Source: DAIQON01 sp036787835
Lineage (GTDB): Bacteria > Patescibacteriota > Saccharimonadia > Saccharimonadales > UBA4665
Direction of reading: 5' to 3'
DNA length: 51,271 nucleotides
NCBI GenBank assembly: GCA_036787835.1
Contig: DAIQON010000008.1
Location: forward strand, 1 to 51,271
Shown: positions 25,898-34,572 of the stretch, piece after piece
Layout of the letters: every line of letters begins with the position of its first letter
Numbering within the stretch: the stretch's first letter is position 1
The notes under the pieces: generated by a model
Database searches by the model: none
Told to the model about the DNA's origin: nothing
What the model saw: only the letters and a program-made list of their open reading frames with translations
Position numbers and translations under genes: made by a program

Positions 25898-26944
25898 TTA
25901 AGTGAATGATTTTTGAATGTCGATAACATAGCGTTTAGAAAACTGTTTTGAGACAAGTGAGTCCCAAGCTTTATTGATGTCTGCCATAGTTATGACCTCA
26001 ATATTTGGCACTATGCCATGCTTGGCACTGAACTCTAGCATCTCTTTGGTTTCCTTTATGCCACCAACACCAGATCCGGCAATAGATTTGCGGCCACCAA
26101 TTAATTCTCCACCGTGGAAGCCTGGCATGGGATTAATCGGCCCAACGAGCACAATGCTACCATCAACGTTTAAAAGCTCTAGGTATGGTTTAAGCTCGTG
26201 AGCGCTAGGAATGGTGTCTATTATTAGATCAAACTTCCGAATAGCGCCCTTCATGTCTGCTTCTGAACTTGAAACTATGACTTCATCAGCACCATACTGC
26301 TTCGCTGTTTCGGCCTTTTCAGGAGACGAAGTAATAACACCGACATAAGCTCCCATCGCTTTTGCGTATTTAACTCCCATATGACCTAGTCCACCAAGAC
26401 CAATTATGCCAACCTTCATGCCTGGTCCTGTCTTCCAGTGCATTAGCGGCGAATACATGGTTATACCGGCACATAGTAGTGGTGCTGCATCAGCCATATT
26501 TAGCGAATCTGGGATATTCATTACAAACTTTTCTGTCGCATCCATTATTGTTGAGTAACCGCCCTTGGTGTCAGTTCCGTCGATTGGATCGTTAGAACCA
26601 TAAGTCCAGGTAGCACCTTTATCACAGTATTGCTCAAGACCAGCTTTGCAGGGGTTACATTTACCACAGCTGTTAACTAAACAACCAACACCGACTCGGT
26701 CACCAACTTTGAATTTCGTGACTGAGCTTCCAATGCGAGTTACCTGGCCAACTATTTCGTGTCCAGTTACGCAGGGATATTCTGTTTCTCCCCAATCTCC
26801 TCGTGCAGTATGAATATCGCTATGGCATACTCCGCAGAATTGAACTTCGAATTCAACATCATATTCAGTCGGCTCTCGTCGCTCAAATTCATAATATTCT
26901 AAAGCTTTTTCTGGTGCCTTTGCGGCAAATGACTTTGTCTTCAT
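25898..26944 (-). CDS. Zinc-dependent alcohol dehydrogenase (cinnamyl-alcohol/YahK type)
   Basis: A 348-residue medium-chain dehydrogenase. Catalytic zinc: CGVCHSDIH (Cys about 37) and GHE (about 61); structural zinc: four Cys in CGKCNPCKAGLEQYC (about 93-107); cofactor loop GLGGLGHMGVKYAKAMGA (about 180). The WTYGSNDPIDGTDTKGGYS segment is typical of NADP-dependent aldehyde reductases of the YahK/CAD group. Likely reduces aldehydes to alcohols. TATT-rich sequence and CCTTAAAC precede the ATG. Confidence 0.93.
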   Translation of the reverse strand: MKTKSFAAKAPEKALEYYEFERREPTEYDVEFEVQFCGVCHSDIHTARGDWGETEYPCVTGHEIVGQVTRIGSSVTKFKVGDRVGVGCLVNSCGKCNPCKAGLEQYCDKGATWTYGSNDPIDGTDTKGGYSTIMDATEKFVMNIPDSLNMADAAPLLCAGITMYSPLMHWKTGPGMKVGIIGLGGLGHMGVKYAKAMGAYVGVITSSPEKAETAKQYGADEVIVSSSEADMKGAIRKFDLIIDTIPSAHELKPYLELLNVDGSIVLVGPINPMPGFHGGELIGGRKSIAGSGVGGIKETKEMLEFSAKHGIVPNIEVITMADINKAWDSLVSKQFSKRYVIDIQKSFT

Positions 26945-27023
26945 ATTTACCCCTAACTTTGATCTATATACCTATTGTCTCACATGTTTAAGGATCTTTT
27001 TGCTCGGGCTTGTGAGATATATG

Positions 27024-27500
27024 CTAGGAAGGGCCTGTTGATTCAACTATCGACGAGCGAAGCGCCACCTCACCTAAACCGCTAGCTGCAGCGGCATATT
27101 CCATAACAGCAGCATGTTCTTGACGAGTAGTTTCTACTTCCTCTGGAGTTGCGAAGTAAAGGTCATCTGCTGAAACTAAGTAATGGGTAAAGTCCTCTAG
27201 GTTAGGCCGGAATATTTCTACTGTCCAATTATCGTCTCCAGTCAAACTTACACCATGAACGACGTAGTCCTCTGCAATAACGACTTCATCACAAGCCTGT
27301 CTTTTCCAGCCTTCACCAGTTTTTACCATTTTGTGTTTTGCATGACCCTTTAGCTGCTGTACGCTATCCTTGTTTGTGTCTAGAAATACTACAAATTCGT
27401 CTCGTACTTGTTCATAGGTCGCTTGGGCAACCACTAGGTTAGATGACGCAATTCTTCTGCGGTCAGACAATTCTTTTTGCTTGCTTAGTTCTTCTGCCAT
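27024..27500 (-). CDS. Small soluble protein of unknown function
   Basis: 158 residues from ATG 27500; GGAG stands nine bases upstream, preferred over a GTG two codons earlier. Mostly helical N-terminal third (ELSKQKELSDRRRIASSNLV), then a beta-rich middle and an Ala-rich C-terminal helix. No recognised motif. It carries the GCTWATGCTTGCA element 31 bases upstream. Confidence 0.55.
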   Translation of the reverse strand: MAEELSKQKELSDRRRIASSNLVVAQATYEQVRDEFVVFLDTNKDSVQQLKGHAKHKMVKTGEGWKRQACDEVVIAEDYVVHGVSLTGDDNWTVEIFRPNLEDFTHYLVSADDLYFATPEEVETTRQEHAAVMEYAAAASGLGEVALRSSIVESTGPS

Positions 27501-27506
27501 ATACAC

Positions 27507-27543
27507 ATTCTCCAGAAGCTTTGCTTAAAATGCAAGCATAAGC
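27507..27543 (-). promoter_or_regulatory. TGCTTGCA-element promoter, site 2
   Basis: GCTTATGCTTGCA at 27543-27531, identical to site 1; -35 TTGCAT, spacer 17, -10 GAGAAT (27512-27507), which ends six bases before the ATG at 27500. Confidence 0.55.
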
Positions 27544-27574
27544 TACTCAGATAGTCGGGTGGATCCTGTCGATT

Positions 27575-28086
27575 TTAGCTTAGAGTATTTATGGCTCTGA
27601 TTGCTTCTTCAGGTACACCATCTATACAGTCATAGTTTTCTATGTCGGTCTTGTTTACCCATATATAGTCCGTAAAGGCCCCTTCTTCAAGTGCAACTTC
27701 GCCATCAATATACTAGTAGTTAGCACTGCCATAAAAACTGGTATGCCGTCTGGTCGAACAAATAGCTTGTTACTTACTACGTTACTACTGTCACAATCAA
27801 CGTCGAGGCCGCATTCTTCTTTGGCCTCACGCATGGCTAGTTTACCCATGATGTTATCTATGCCATCAATTGGTGCTTTGCCAGACTCAGCCAGTAGAGA
27901 CTCTACGTCACCGTGCTCAAGTTTTCCTCCTGGAAATGCCCATTTACCGGGATGAACTTTTTCTCTTTCGCTTCGTTTGAGAAGTAAGCAAGTTGCGTTT
28001 TTTGTATTAAGTATTATTACATTGGCAACTACATAGAATAGTTTGTCGACTTTGGCAGCATCAATAGAAATTATGGATTTAGTCAT
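27575..28086 (-). pseudogene. Nudix hydrolase with a C-terminal frameshift
   Basis: The main frame (28086 to 27655) has the Nudix box split by an insertion of about 20 residues: GGKLEHGD ... LAMREAKEECGL. It runs out of family-like sequence after MAVLTT. The -1 frame from about 27708 continues with GEVALEEGAFTDYIWVNKTD and on to a TAA at 27575, as the Nudix fold requires (E..L.EG....Y.WV). So a one-base change near 27706-27712 has broken the gene, or the sequence has an indel error there. Substrate unknown. Confidence 0.65.
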
Positions 28087-28091
28087 AGAGC

Positions 28092-28463
28092 TTAGGCGTA
28101 TGGGCTTTCATTTTCCTCAACAAATCTGACATGACGCTCATTCTTTTCTTCCCACGCCGGTGATATAGTTAAAACCATCTCCATTGTTCCAAAATAATGA
28201 ATACGTGTGTTTGGGGGAATAACGACTAAGTCGGTTGCTTCAACTTTTACTGGTTCATCATCTAGAAAAAATGTGCCTTCGCCTTTGATAATGTAATAAG
28301 TAAATGCACTCTTTATGTCATAGAACTCTTGAAAATGACCTTTATTAACTGATACATGACAAACATTTGCAGATGGCTCATCCTGGCCATAAATAGCTAG
28401 ATCTATGCCGTGTTTATTAAACTTTCTGGCTTCTTTGACGGTGTACTTAAATTTCTTAGTCAT
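28092..28463 (-). CDS. Cupin-domain protein
   Basis: 123 residues, one conserved beta-barrel of the cupin_2 type: core YYIIKGEGTFFLDDEPVKVEATDLVVIPPNTRIHYFG, with G-x-G-x-F and P-P-N-x-x-H elements; only some of the usual metal His are present. It lies five bases upstream of the Nudix gene and four bases after ilvC, so all three are likely one transcript. Could be an isomerase, a dioxygenase or a binding protein. Confidence 0.8.
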   Translation of the reverse strand: MTKKFKYTVKEARKFNKHGIDLAIYGQDEPSANVCHVSVNKGHFQEFYDIKSAFTYYIIKGEGTFFLDDEPVKVEATDLVVIPPNTRIHYFGTMEMVLTISPAWEEKNERHVRFVEENESPYA

Positions 28464-28467
28464 AGAG

Positions 28468-29958
28468 TCAAGATACTGCGATGTCTATTTTTGGTCGCAT
28501 ATCTTTGAGTGTATCCAGTGCTCCGTGGACATCGTGGTTTAGAAAATCAGCAAAATAATCTCGGTGATCTAAACGAGACTGAACTCCATCAATAACGGGC
28601 AAAATACCCTGAGAAATCCATGCCTGATATATTGGCGCCCATTTCCTGCTACCTCTACGAGCGGTAATTGAGCAATTATCTACCATGTAGGCTATCCCCC
28701 TTGCCCTCATATAAGGGTTAAGTGAATCGACTGCTTCGATTATTGATTCGTTTACCACTTCTGACCAATAGTGACCGTTTGCCCTTAAAACATCTACCTG
28801 GGCCATCATCCCGGCAATATAGATACCAGCTACAGTTGGGTCTATATTAACTCTTGCTTCGCTTGAGCTACTTAGGCTTTTTCTAACTAATTCTCCGACT
28901 CGCCACATATCTGTACCGTCAACTTGTGTCATTCGTACATTAAATTCATTATCCGATACAACTTCTTCAAGCTCTCTGCCGCTAGACACATCATGATAGA
29001 GCTTTTCTGTTAGATTTTTAAGTTGTGGGTAGGCTGCGTTATAGGCAACTATAAATTGTTCTTTTTCACCTTCATCTAGTCGGTCAAATAGGCCTCTTAG
29101 TCCTTCATGAGAGATAGTTTGAGATATTGGGCCAACCAGTGACTCGACGACCTGTAAGTATGCCCCTTCAGGGTCAACGTTATGCTGTCTTTTCCAGCCA
29201 TAGAGTGCTTCTACGAGTCCATGGACACCACCGAGTAGCATCGCTCGTTCGCCAAAGACGTCTGAACGCCACTCATTTCTTAGAGTAGTTTGAAAGCTAT
29301 AGGGCGCACCAAGCCCTAGAGCCCAGCCCAGTGTTCTGTCAAGTGCATCTTGGCCACCCTGTTCGACGGCAACACTGACATTGATGCCGCTAAGTTGTTC
29401 ATACAGCTTCCTGACGGATGGACCCATCCCTTTAGGACATACACCGGTTAGGTTAATATCTTCTCGAACGCCCCGTCCAGTTACCTGATTATGGCCAACC
29501 CAGAACCCATGTGATAAGCCTATGTCTGCACCGCTTGGCGCGAGGTCCATAAGTGCATGTCCTTCGCTAACTAGAGCCGCATCGGCTACTAATAACAGCG
29601 ACATCCTAGAATGGCTGATAGCGTCTTCAACTGTAGTTAGTGAACCATCAGCTAAGCTAAAGCCTACAGCCTCTGCTTTTGCTCTTGATGCCGAGCCATT
29701 TCTTAGACCAACAACGACTTTTGTGTCCAGCCCTGCACTTCTGAAAGAATCTCGTAGATTTTGGGCTTGTGCCGGACCTTGTGAACTCCAACCAATAACT
29801 GCTAGTTGTGCAACGTCTCCAAATACTTCGCCAAGCGGTTCAAAGTTTCGGTCGCCACCGTACATTACCGTCTCTGTAGTCCCTGCTATCTGAACTGTTC
29901 TTAACAAATCGTTAAAAGCTTCCGACTCAAATGTATTGGGTGCTTCTACCATAGTCAT
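28468..29958 (-). CDS. ilvC: Ketol-acid reductoisomerase, plant-type class II
   Basis: 496 residues, the length and pattern of class II (plant/enterobacterial) enzymes, not the 330-residue class I form. Visible: cofactor motif VIGWSSQGPAQAQNLRDS (about 75), VVVGLRNGSASRAKA (about 102), the GxGxR-type acidic and basic metal-site region ending FGERAMLLGGVHGLVEALY (Asp/Glu for Mg2+), and the two knotted helical C-terminal repeats. It converts 2-aceto-2-hydroxybutyrate/2-acetolactate to the dihydroxy acid in Ile/Val synthesis. AAGGAG precedes the ATG by ten bases. It has the TGCTTGCA element upstream. No ilvB, ilvD or ilvE is in the window. Confidence 0.85.
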   Translation of the reverse strand: MTMVEAPNTFESEAFNDLLRTVQIAGTTETVMYGGDRNFEPLGEVFGDVAQLAVIGWSSQGPAQAQNLRDSFRSAGLDTKVVVGLRNGSASRAKAEAVGFSLADGSLTTVEDAISHSRMSLLLVADAALVSEGHALMDLAPSGADIGLSHGFWVGHNQVTGRGVREDINLTGVCPKGMGPSVRKLYEQLSGINVSVAVEQGGQDALDRTLGWALGLGAPYSFQTTLRNEWRSDVFGERAMLLGGVHGLVEALYGWKRQHNVDPEGAYLQVVESLVGPISQTISHEGLRGLFDRLDEGEKEQFIVAYNAAYPQLKNLTEKLYHDVSSGRELEEVVSDNEFNVRMTQVDGTDMWRVGELVRKSLSSSSEARVNIDPTVAGIYIAGMMAQVDVLRANGHYWSEVVNESIIEAVDSLNPYMRARGIAYMVDNCSITARRGSRKWAPIYQAWISQGILPVIDGVQSRLDHRDYFADFLNHDVHGALDTLKDMRPKIDIAVS

Positions 29959-29985
29959 AGCCTAAAATCTCCTTAGATGAGATTT

Positions 29986-30021
29986 ATTATCTACCGACTT
30001 GACTATTTTGCAAGCATTATC
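29986..30021 (-). promoter_or_regulatory. TGCTTGCA-element promoter, site 3 (ilvC)
   Basis: GATAATGCTTGCA at 30021-30009, -35 TTGCAA, spacer 16, -10 GATAAT (29991-29986). It lies 50 bases upstream of the ilvC ATG, leaving a normal leader with a Shine-Dalgarno. Confidence 0.65.
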
Positions 30022-30042
30022 GGATAGACGAAGATCGAATGA

Positions 30043-30528
30043 CTATGCTGCTGGGTATAAACTCTGCTCTTGGACGACTTCAGCTAAGATTCTGTTTATC
30101 GCACCGAGACCCATACTTTTTTTCCCCGGTTCTGCCGAGTATACTCGTTCGCTATATGGTTTCTCTTCTTCGCCAGGAATCGGGTCGGGATTATGAAAAT
30201 ACTCTTTTTCAACAGCCGTAATATCCATTGGCAAATCGCCCCCTGCTGATGTATCACTCCAGGTTGCGGTAATTTTCCAGTCTGTATAGTAGTTTGGATC
30301 CGTGTGTTCTCGACGAACTGTAATCTGCCTACTGCCAATACTGAAACTTGTACTGACACTGCCGCTTAGATTGGGGCCTGGGATCGGTCCGTCTTTGAGC
30401 CTAGATAAGGATGTCAGCCAGTTAAAGCGGGCTAGCTGAAACCCTTCGTATACGCCTTTAAGGCGAGTTAGGAATCGAGCCTCAGTAGTGCCTGCTCGTT
30501 GTTCTCGTGTTTGATGTGCTTCAACCAT
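30043..30528 (-). CDS. Soluble protein of unknown function
   Basis: 161 residues: a basic helical N-terminus (about 1-45), then a beta-rich Ser/Gly region (SVSTSFSIGSRQITVRRE) and an acidic C-terminal half. No motif recognised. It ends about 85 bases before ilvC and has its own promoter with the TGCTTGCA element. Confidence 0.55.
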   Translation of the reverse strand: MVEAHQTREQRAGTTEARFLTRLKGVYEGFQLARFNWLTSLSRLKDGPIPGPNLSGSVSTSFSIGSRQITVRREHTDPNYYTDWKITATWSDTSAGGDLPMDITAVEKEYFHNPDPIPGEEEKPYSERVYSAEPGKKSMGLGAINRILAEVVQEQSLYPAA

Positions 30529-30537
30529 ATTCCAGCT

Positions 30538-30575
30538 AGTATAAGGTTACCTTTCATATGAGTGCAAGCATAAAC
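30538..30575 (-). promoter_or_regulatory. TGCTTGCA-element promoter, site 4
   Basis: GTTTATGCTTGCA at 30575-30563, -35 TTGCAC, spacer 18, -10 TATACT (30543-30538) ending nine bases before the ATG at 30528. Confidence 0.65.
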
Positions 30576-30627
30576 AAATTTAACTATCGGTAGATGAATT
30601 CTTTTAAGGAATGCTCGACGGTTAGAA

Positions 30628-31521
30628 CTAGGCTTTTTTGTCTATATAATTTTTTAAGTTTTCAATAACTCGATTTCCTAGTCGTTGTTTAGTTTCTCGA
30701 GTAAATCCTGCTATCACTTTAGGGAATACGACTCTGGGCAAGTCTTTATATGAGTTGTAGTGGTCGATACCAGCAGCTAGGTCGAAAATGGCATAATGAT
30801 TCCCTTTTTCAAGCCAGTTTAAAAAGGCGGTTCTATCGAAACAATTGCCGCTGCTTGCTTGGACTAGAACGCTATTCGGCTTCATATTTTTAAAATCGCC
30901 CTCATCAATAACTTTTATATTAGTCGGTGAGCTGATTATAACAATGTCGCTACTTTTAAGTAGTTCCGTTTTTTCAGCATATTTAACACCTTTTTTCTCC
31001 CACTCAGGTTTACGATGTTTACTGTAGTAGTTAACTTGCATTTTATATGCCAGCGCTAAATGGGCTATTGACTGGCCCAAGGCTCCAAGACCAATAATGC
31101 CAATGGACTTTGCAATCAATTCGGTAGGGTAGTCAAACCATTGGTATTTTCCCATACCCCTAGCAAGAAATACTAGTTGATAAAAAATAAACTCGGCAGT
31201 AGGTTCATCGCCATAATCTACTACGTTTGTAAGGCTTATATGTTGGTCGCTGACGGCTTGTAAGTCTATGTTCTCGGTGGAGGTACCACAAAGGCCAATA
31301 TACTTTATCGACGGACAGGCCTTAAGATATTCAGCGGTTATTTTTGTCCCAGTGTTGACTAATACAATCTCAGCATCACCGGTTCGTCTAGTCATCTCGG
31401 TTATATCAAACTGATCTTCTGTATCAGGAAATTCCACAGGTTTACTGGATAATTTGCTGATCCTTTCTCGATCTTCTGGAAGAAGGCGTGCGTTAGCTAA
31501 GACTACTATTTTATGGGGCAT
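30628..31521 (-). CDS. D-isomer-specific 2-hydroxyacid dehydrogenase
   Basis: Start taken at ATG 31521 (MPHKIVVLANARL); codons further upstream are not family-like and a TATTCT box lies eight to ten bases before this ATG. 297 residues with the NAD-binding GIIGLGALGQSIAHLAL (about 143), Arg- and Glu-containing substrate region and late GxxxFDRTAFLNWLEKG. No clear HxxE/catalytic His at the usual place was located, so activity is uncertain. Function could be lactate-, phosphoglycerate- or glyoxylate-type. Confidence 0.8.
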   Translation of the reverse strand: MPHKIVVLANARLLPEDRERISKLSSKPVEFPDTEDQFDITEMTRRTGDAEIVLVNTGTKITAEYLKACPSIKYIGLCGTSTENIDLQAVSDQHISLTNVVDYGDEPTAEFIFYQLVFLARGMGKYQWFDYPTELIAKSIGIIGLGALGQSIAHLALAYKMQVNYYSKHRKPEWEKKGVKYAEKTELLKSSDIVIISSPTNIKVIDEGDFKNMKPNSVLVQASSGNCFDRTAFLNWLEKGNHYAIFDLAAGIDHYNSYKDLPRVVFPKVIAGFTRETKQRLGNRVIENLKNYIDKKA

Positions 31522-31567
31522 AATAATAGAATAACAAATATATTTAAAACAATGTAAGCGGAGGTGA

Positions 31568-32275
31568 TTATGCAGATTGTAGTTGGTGTGGCAAGTGAGC
31601 AATAACTAAATTGCCAGTTATAGGTTCGCTTGGCACGGCCGTAAACGTAAATTCATCGTCTACTTTGGTTACCTCAGTTCTTAAGTCGCCGCTAAGTATG
31701 CTCAGCCTCCCATCAAGTGCACCTAGTACATTTTTCACCACTAAAGTTGGCCAAGGCGCTTCGGCCGATACTTTGCCAGAAGTTGATCCTTTTAGGTCGC
31801 CGTATTGATCTTCTGAAAATGCTAGCTTCAGTGCTTCAGAAGTCGGATATTCTTGGCCATTATCCCACAAGGAAACTACTGTTTCTTGTTCAGCCTCTGC
31901 ACCGACAAGAAATCGGGCTGCGGAAAATGAGGTCGTTGCCTTATGTTGATTGGCGGCAATAATAAGCAGCTCGCTTAGAATGTGAGTTGAGAAACGAGTA
32001 CCTTGAGTCTTACCCAGGTTACTCTGAAGAATGCTGTGTACATGGGCCTCCCACAGCCAAACATCCTTTATTTCATGGACTGCGTTATGAACATCGGCTA
32101 GGTCATACTCAGTCGGCGTAAATAACGAAACCGGCAGTAGGCTCTCTCGCCCATGTTCTGGCCGATTAACTACAGATGTATAGTGTTGGCCTTCCTCTTC
32201 TGGAATAAGCGGGAATTCTGCAACTTGCCAGGCTTGAATAGCTGCGTCCAAATTTAGTGTTTCAGTTTGTACCAT
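31568..32275 (-). CDS. Unknown protein with a possible GHKL (HATPase-like) fold
   Basis: 235 residues from ATG 32275 (a TTG two codons upstream is less likely). The middle and end hold a weak GHKL-like succession: helix ELLIIAANQHKA (N-box position), VVSLWDNGQEYP (G1-like DNG), GRLSILSGDLRTEV and GNLVIAHLP. This would suit an anti-sigma-type ATPase, but the Gly-rich lid is not convincing. It has the TGCTTGCA promoter element with a -10 seven bases before the ATG. Confidence 0.5.
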   Translation of the reverse strand: MVQTETLNLDAAIQAWQVAEFPLIPEEEGQHYTSVVNRPEHGRESLLPVSLFTPTEYDLADVHNAVHEIKDVWLWEAHVHSILQSNLGKTQGTRFSTHILSELLIIAANQHKATTSFSAARFLVGAEAEQETVVSLWDNGQEYPTSEALKLAFSEDQYGDLKGSTSGKVSAEAPWPTLVVKNVLGALDGRLSILSGDLRTEVTKVDDEFTFTAVPSEPITGNLVIAHLPHQLQSA

Positions 32276-32281
32276 ACTCAA

Positions 32282-32318
32282 ATTAAAATCTCTTTACCTA
32301 ATATATGCAAGCACTAGC
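32282..32318 (-). promoter_or_regulatory. TGCTTGCA-element promoter, site 5
   Basis: GCTAGTGCTTGCA at 32318-32306, -35 TTGCAT, spacer 17, -10 TTTAAT (32287-32282), six bases before the ATG at 32275. Confidence 0.65.
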
Positions 32319-32320
32319 AG

Positions 32321-32695
32321 TTATTCAAAATAGTTTAATTCAGGCCGACCATAGTCAACCAGCTGGAATGCCTGCTTCATCTCCTGCGGACTATTGATAC
32401 GAATAATTTTGAATGTCCCTGATGTTTCTTTCTTTAGATAATCATGCTCAATGCTCAGGATATAGCAAAGACCCCAGTACACCCACTTGCCATCGACGTC
32501 CTGGACAAGGAAGTTACGAACAGGCGGTACTTTATAGACCCTTATATCCGGCTTGGATTTAAATCTAAATACCTTATCTACAAAGTCTTCTGTCTGATAA
32601 GGACTATTTAGGTGTGTCTCAAGGTCAAGTTCGCCGGGGAAGCCTTGTTCTTTTGTTATTCGTAATGTGTCATTGATTTCAATGAATGCGCCCAT
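32321..32695 (-). CDS. Soluble protein of unknown function
   Basis: 124 residues, no Cys-rich or membrane region apart from one Cys (LCYILSIE); pattern of beta strands with YKVPPVRNFLVQDVDGKWVYWG, which looks like a small beta-barrel. It follows the SRPBCC-like gene by 25 bases and may be in the same transcript. Not recognised. Confidence 0.6.
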   Translation of the reverse strand: MGAFIEINDTLRITKEQGFPGELDLETHLNSPYQTEDFVDKVFRFKSKPDIRVYKVPPVRNFLVQDVDGKWVYWGLCYILSIEHDYLKKETSGTFKIIRINSPQEMKQAFQLVDYGRPELNYFE

Positions 32696-32720
32696 AGGTC
32701 AATAATAGCAAATGTCTAAC

Positions 32721-33158
32721 CTAGTCCCTATTTCTGTATATCAAATTTCTTGGGTCTTGAGTAGCGGCTTCAATTACTTCTTTTAGTTTTATCAAGATGT
32801 TTTGTATATTATCTTCGGTAAATGGCTCACTAAGATCCCCACTATCAACCCGAACGTAATACTCAAGCTCACATTGATCATCACCGAGTGGCTTGAATGT
32901 ATATTTAACGTGGATGTCACTATTTTTTTCACTCATCTCAAACATGGCCCCAGGCTCAAATGCGGTAATACTAAATTCTCGACAGCTGCCGTCAAGACCT
33001 TGGTTTTTATAGATTGTTCCAAGTCTAGTTGGTGTCTCGTTGGTATGCTCAATGACAATGCCGCTTACCCACCTAGGTGTGTTGTCAGGGTTTATGGTGA
33101 ACTCAAAAGCATTACTCGCCGATGTTTCTACTCTTACACTTAGTCTTAACTCCATCAT
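32721..33158 (-). CDS. SRPBCC-family (polyketide cyclase-like/START) ligand-binding protein
   Basis: 145 residues with the typical opening RVETSASNAFEFTINPDNTPRWV and a later GTIYKNQ / YTFKPLGDDQCELEYYV, the long-helix-grip pattern of the polyketide_cyc2 group (binding of hydrophobic ligands). No catalytic residues are evident. Starts with two consecutive ATGs. Adjacent to a flavin-dependent oxidase-type gene. Confidence 0.75.
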   Translation of the reverse strand: MMELRLSVRVETSASNAFEFTINPDNTPRWVSGIVIEHTNETPTRLGTIYKNQGLDGSCREFSITAFEPGAMFEMSEKNSDIHVKYTFKPLGDDQCELEYYVRVDSGDLSEPFTEDNIQNILIKLKEVIEAATQDPRNLIYRNRD

Positions 33159-33173
33159 GGTAACTATGGCCTC

Positions 33174-33656
33174 TTATTTTTCTTTACTAGCTAGTTTTAC
33201 TTCAATCCTTTTATCAATATAGTGCCCGTCGATTCGATCGCCGTCGTTCATCCAGACGTTAATAGGTGTGTCCTTGTAAAGTTTTAGCGGTGTGCCATCT
33301 TTAAACTGCTCTAACCTCCAGTACCAGTTAGGTCGACGATCCTGTATAAGTTTGTGTGCCTCAGTAATCTCGCTTGGATCATCTAATTCACTGACGGTAG
33401 CCTTAACGTAAACACCCTCTCCCTTACCTGCTTCAACTGTTGAGTCATAAATAACAAGAAATACTTTATTGTTTGCTCGAATGTTCGTTGAATGCTGGCT
33501 ATCTTTGTGTGAGCCCCAATAGAAGTTGTAGTCGGTATCAAAAGCACTATATACCGGAGAGTTCCAGGGCTGACCGTCTTCACTAACGGAAGCAATGGTT
33601 ATGTACTCAATCTGACTAATGATTTGTTTGGCTCGGTCTGGATGATCTTTACTCAT
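33174..33656 (-). CDS. Pyridoxamine 5'-phosphate oxidase-family (FMN-binding) protein
   Basis: 160 residues with the split beta-barrel pattern: IEYITIASVSEDGQPWNSPVY (about 12-32), NFYWGSHKDSQHSTNIR and VFLVIYDSTVEAGKGEGVYVKA. These are the FMN-binding strands of PNPOx-like general stress/F420-type proteins. AAGGG precedes the ATG by five bases, with a TATTCT box just upstream. Substrate unknown. Confidence 0.82.
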   Translation of the reverse strand: MSKDHPDRAKQIISQIEYITIASVSEDGQPWNSPVYSAFDTDYNFYWGSHKDSQHSTNIRANNKVFLVIYDSTVEAGKGEGVYVKATVSELDDPSEITEAHKLIQDRRPNWYWRLEQFKDGTPLKLYKDTPINVWMNDGDRIDGHYIDKRIEVKLASKEK

Positions 33657-33733
33657 ACCCTTAGAATAACAAAACCAACAAAATTGGCCTCATTTTATTG
33701 ATTATGTTTGCTTTGTCCAAATATGGGATAAAA

Positions 33734-34480
33734 CTAGTAGCTGTCTTGGCTGGCGAGGATTTGTTCTTTAGCAGCTCGCGCTTCAACAACAGAGATAATT
33801 GGTCGTGCGTTATGAAACGATTCTGGCCCTCTAGTTCCGCCGATCAGAATACTTGGTGGATAGCCAAATGAAGGGGAGTCTAGGACTAGCGTCGAAGCTA
33901 GTCTGGTTAATGGGATTGTTGGCAGATGGAATTCTTCTGGAACCAGCCGATGATTCCAGCCAGCCGATACTCGAACTTCGCCTTCGTTCCTTACGCTTAC
34001 GATTGTACCGTCTGAACTTAAGCAATCTGGCTCGCCAGCTACTTTTTTAGGCATAAAGACACGAAGCCAGTTTGCTGGCAAAGTTTTATCTGCTGGCAAA
34101 GTTGTAGTTTCGTCAATTTGGAAACGAGCATCTGTGTACTCGCCAGCGACAACCCTTGATGCTATGTTCCAGGCATGGTTATGAATACCTGAACCACCAG
34201 CTATTGTCTCTCGGAAAGTTATAGGCCAAATGTGTAATCGTAGGGAGCCTATTTCGGGATGAACTCCTAGTGGATAGACCATGAAGCCCAAAGGGTGCCA
34301 TCTTCCCTTATAAGACTCAAGCTCAGGAATCACCTCAGTCTGGACTGCCGGAGTCGCTTTATCTAACAATGCTTCAGCAACCTCGAAAAATAATTCGGTG
34401 TCTGTGTCCTCAGGGTCAATAACTTGTTCGTGCGCCTCATCAGCGCGTAGTTCAAATCCTAGCATCTCCAGTTGCTTCAT
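33734..34480 (-). CDS. Cupin-like (cysteine-dioxygenase-type fold) protein, unknown function
   Basis: 248 residues with a likely metal site GSGIHNHAWNIASRVVAGEY (His-x-His ... Glu) around residues 95-115 and a second His in VSAGWNHRLVPEEFH. The pattern is that of cysteine-dioxygenase-type cupins, but the assignment is weak. A TATTAT box lies about seven bases before the ATG. Neighbours are an oxidase-like gene and an SDR gene. Confidence 0.6.
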   Translation of the reverse strand: MKQLEMLGFELRADEAHEQVIDPEDTDTELFFEVAEALLDKATPAVQTEVIPELESYKGRWHPLGFMVYPLGVHPEIGSLRLHIWPITFRETIAGGSGIHNHAWNIASRVVAGEYTDARFQIDETTTLPADKTLPANWLRVFMPKKVAGEPDCLSSDGTIVSVRNEGEVRVSAGWNHRLVPEEFHLPTIPLTRLASTLVLDSPSFGYPPSILIGGTRGPESFHNARPIISVVEARAAKEQILASQDSY

Positions 34481-34572
34481 ACTTTGATAATAACAGAATG
34501 AGCATACTAATTAGTACGTACATCTTGATTTAATATTCTCCATCGACGTTTGGAGACCCACGACTAGACAAT

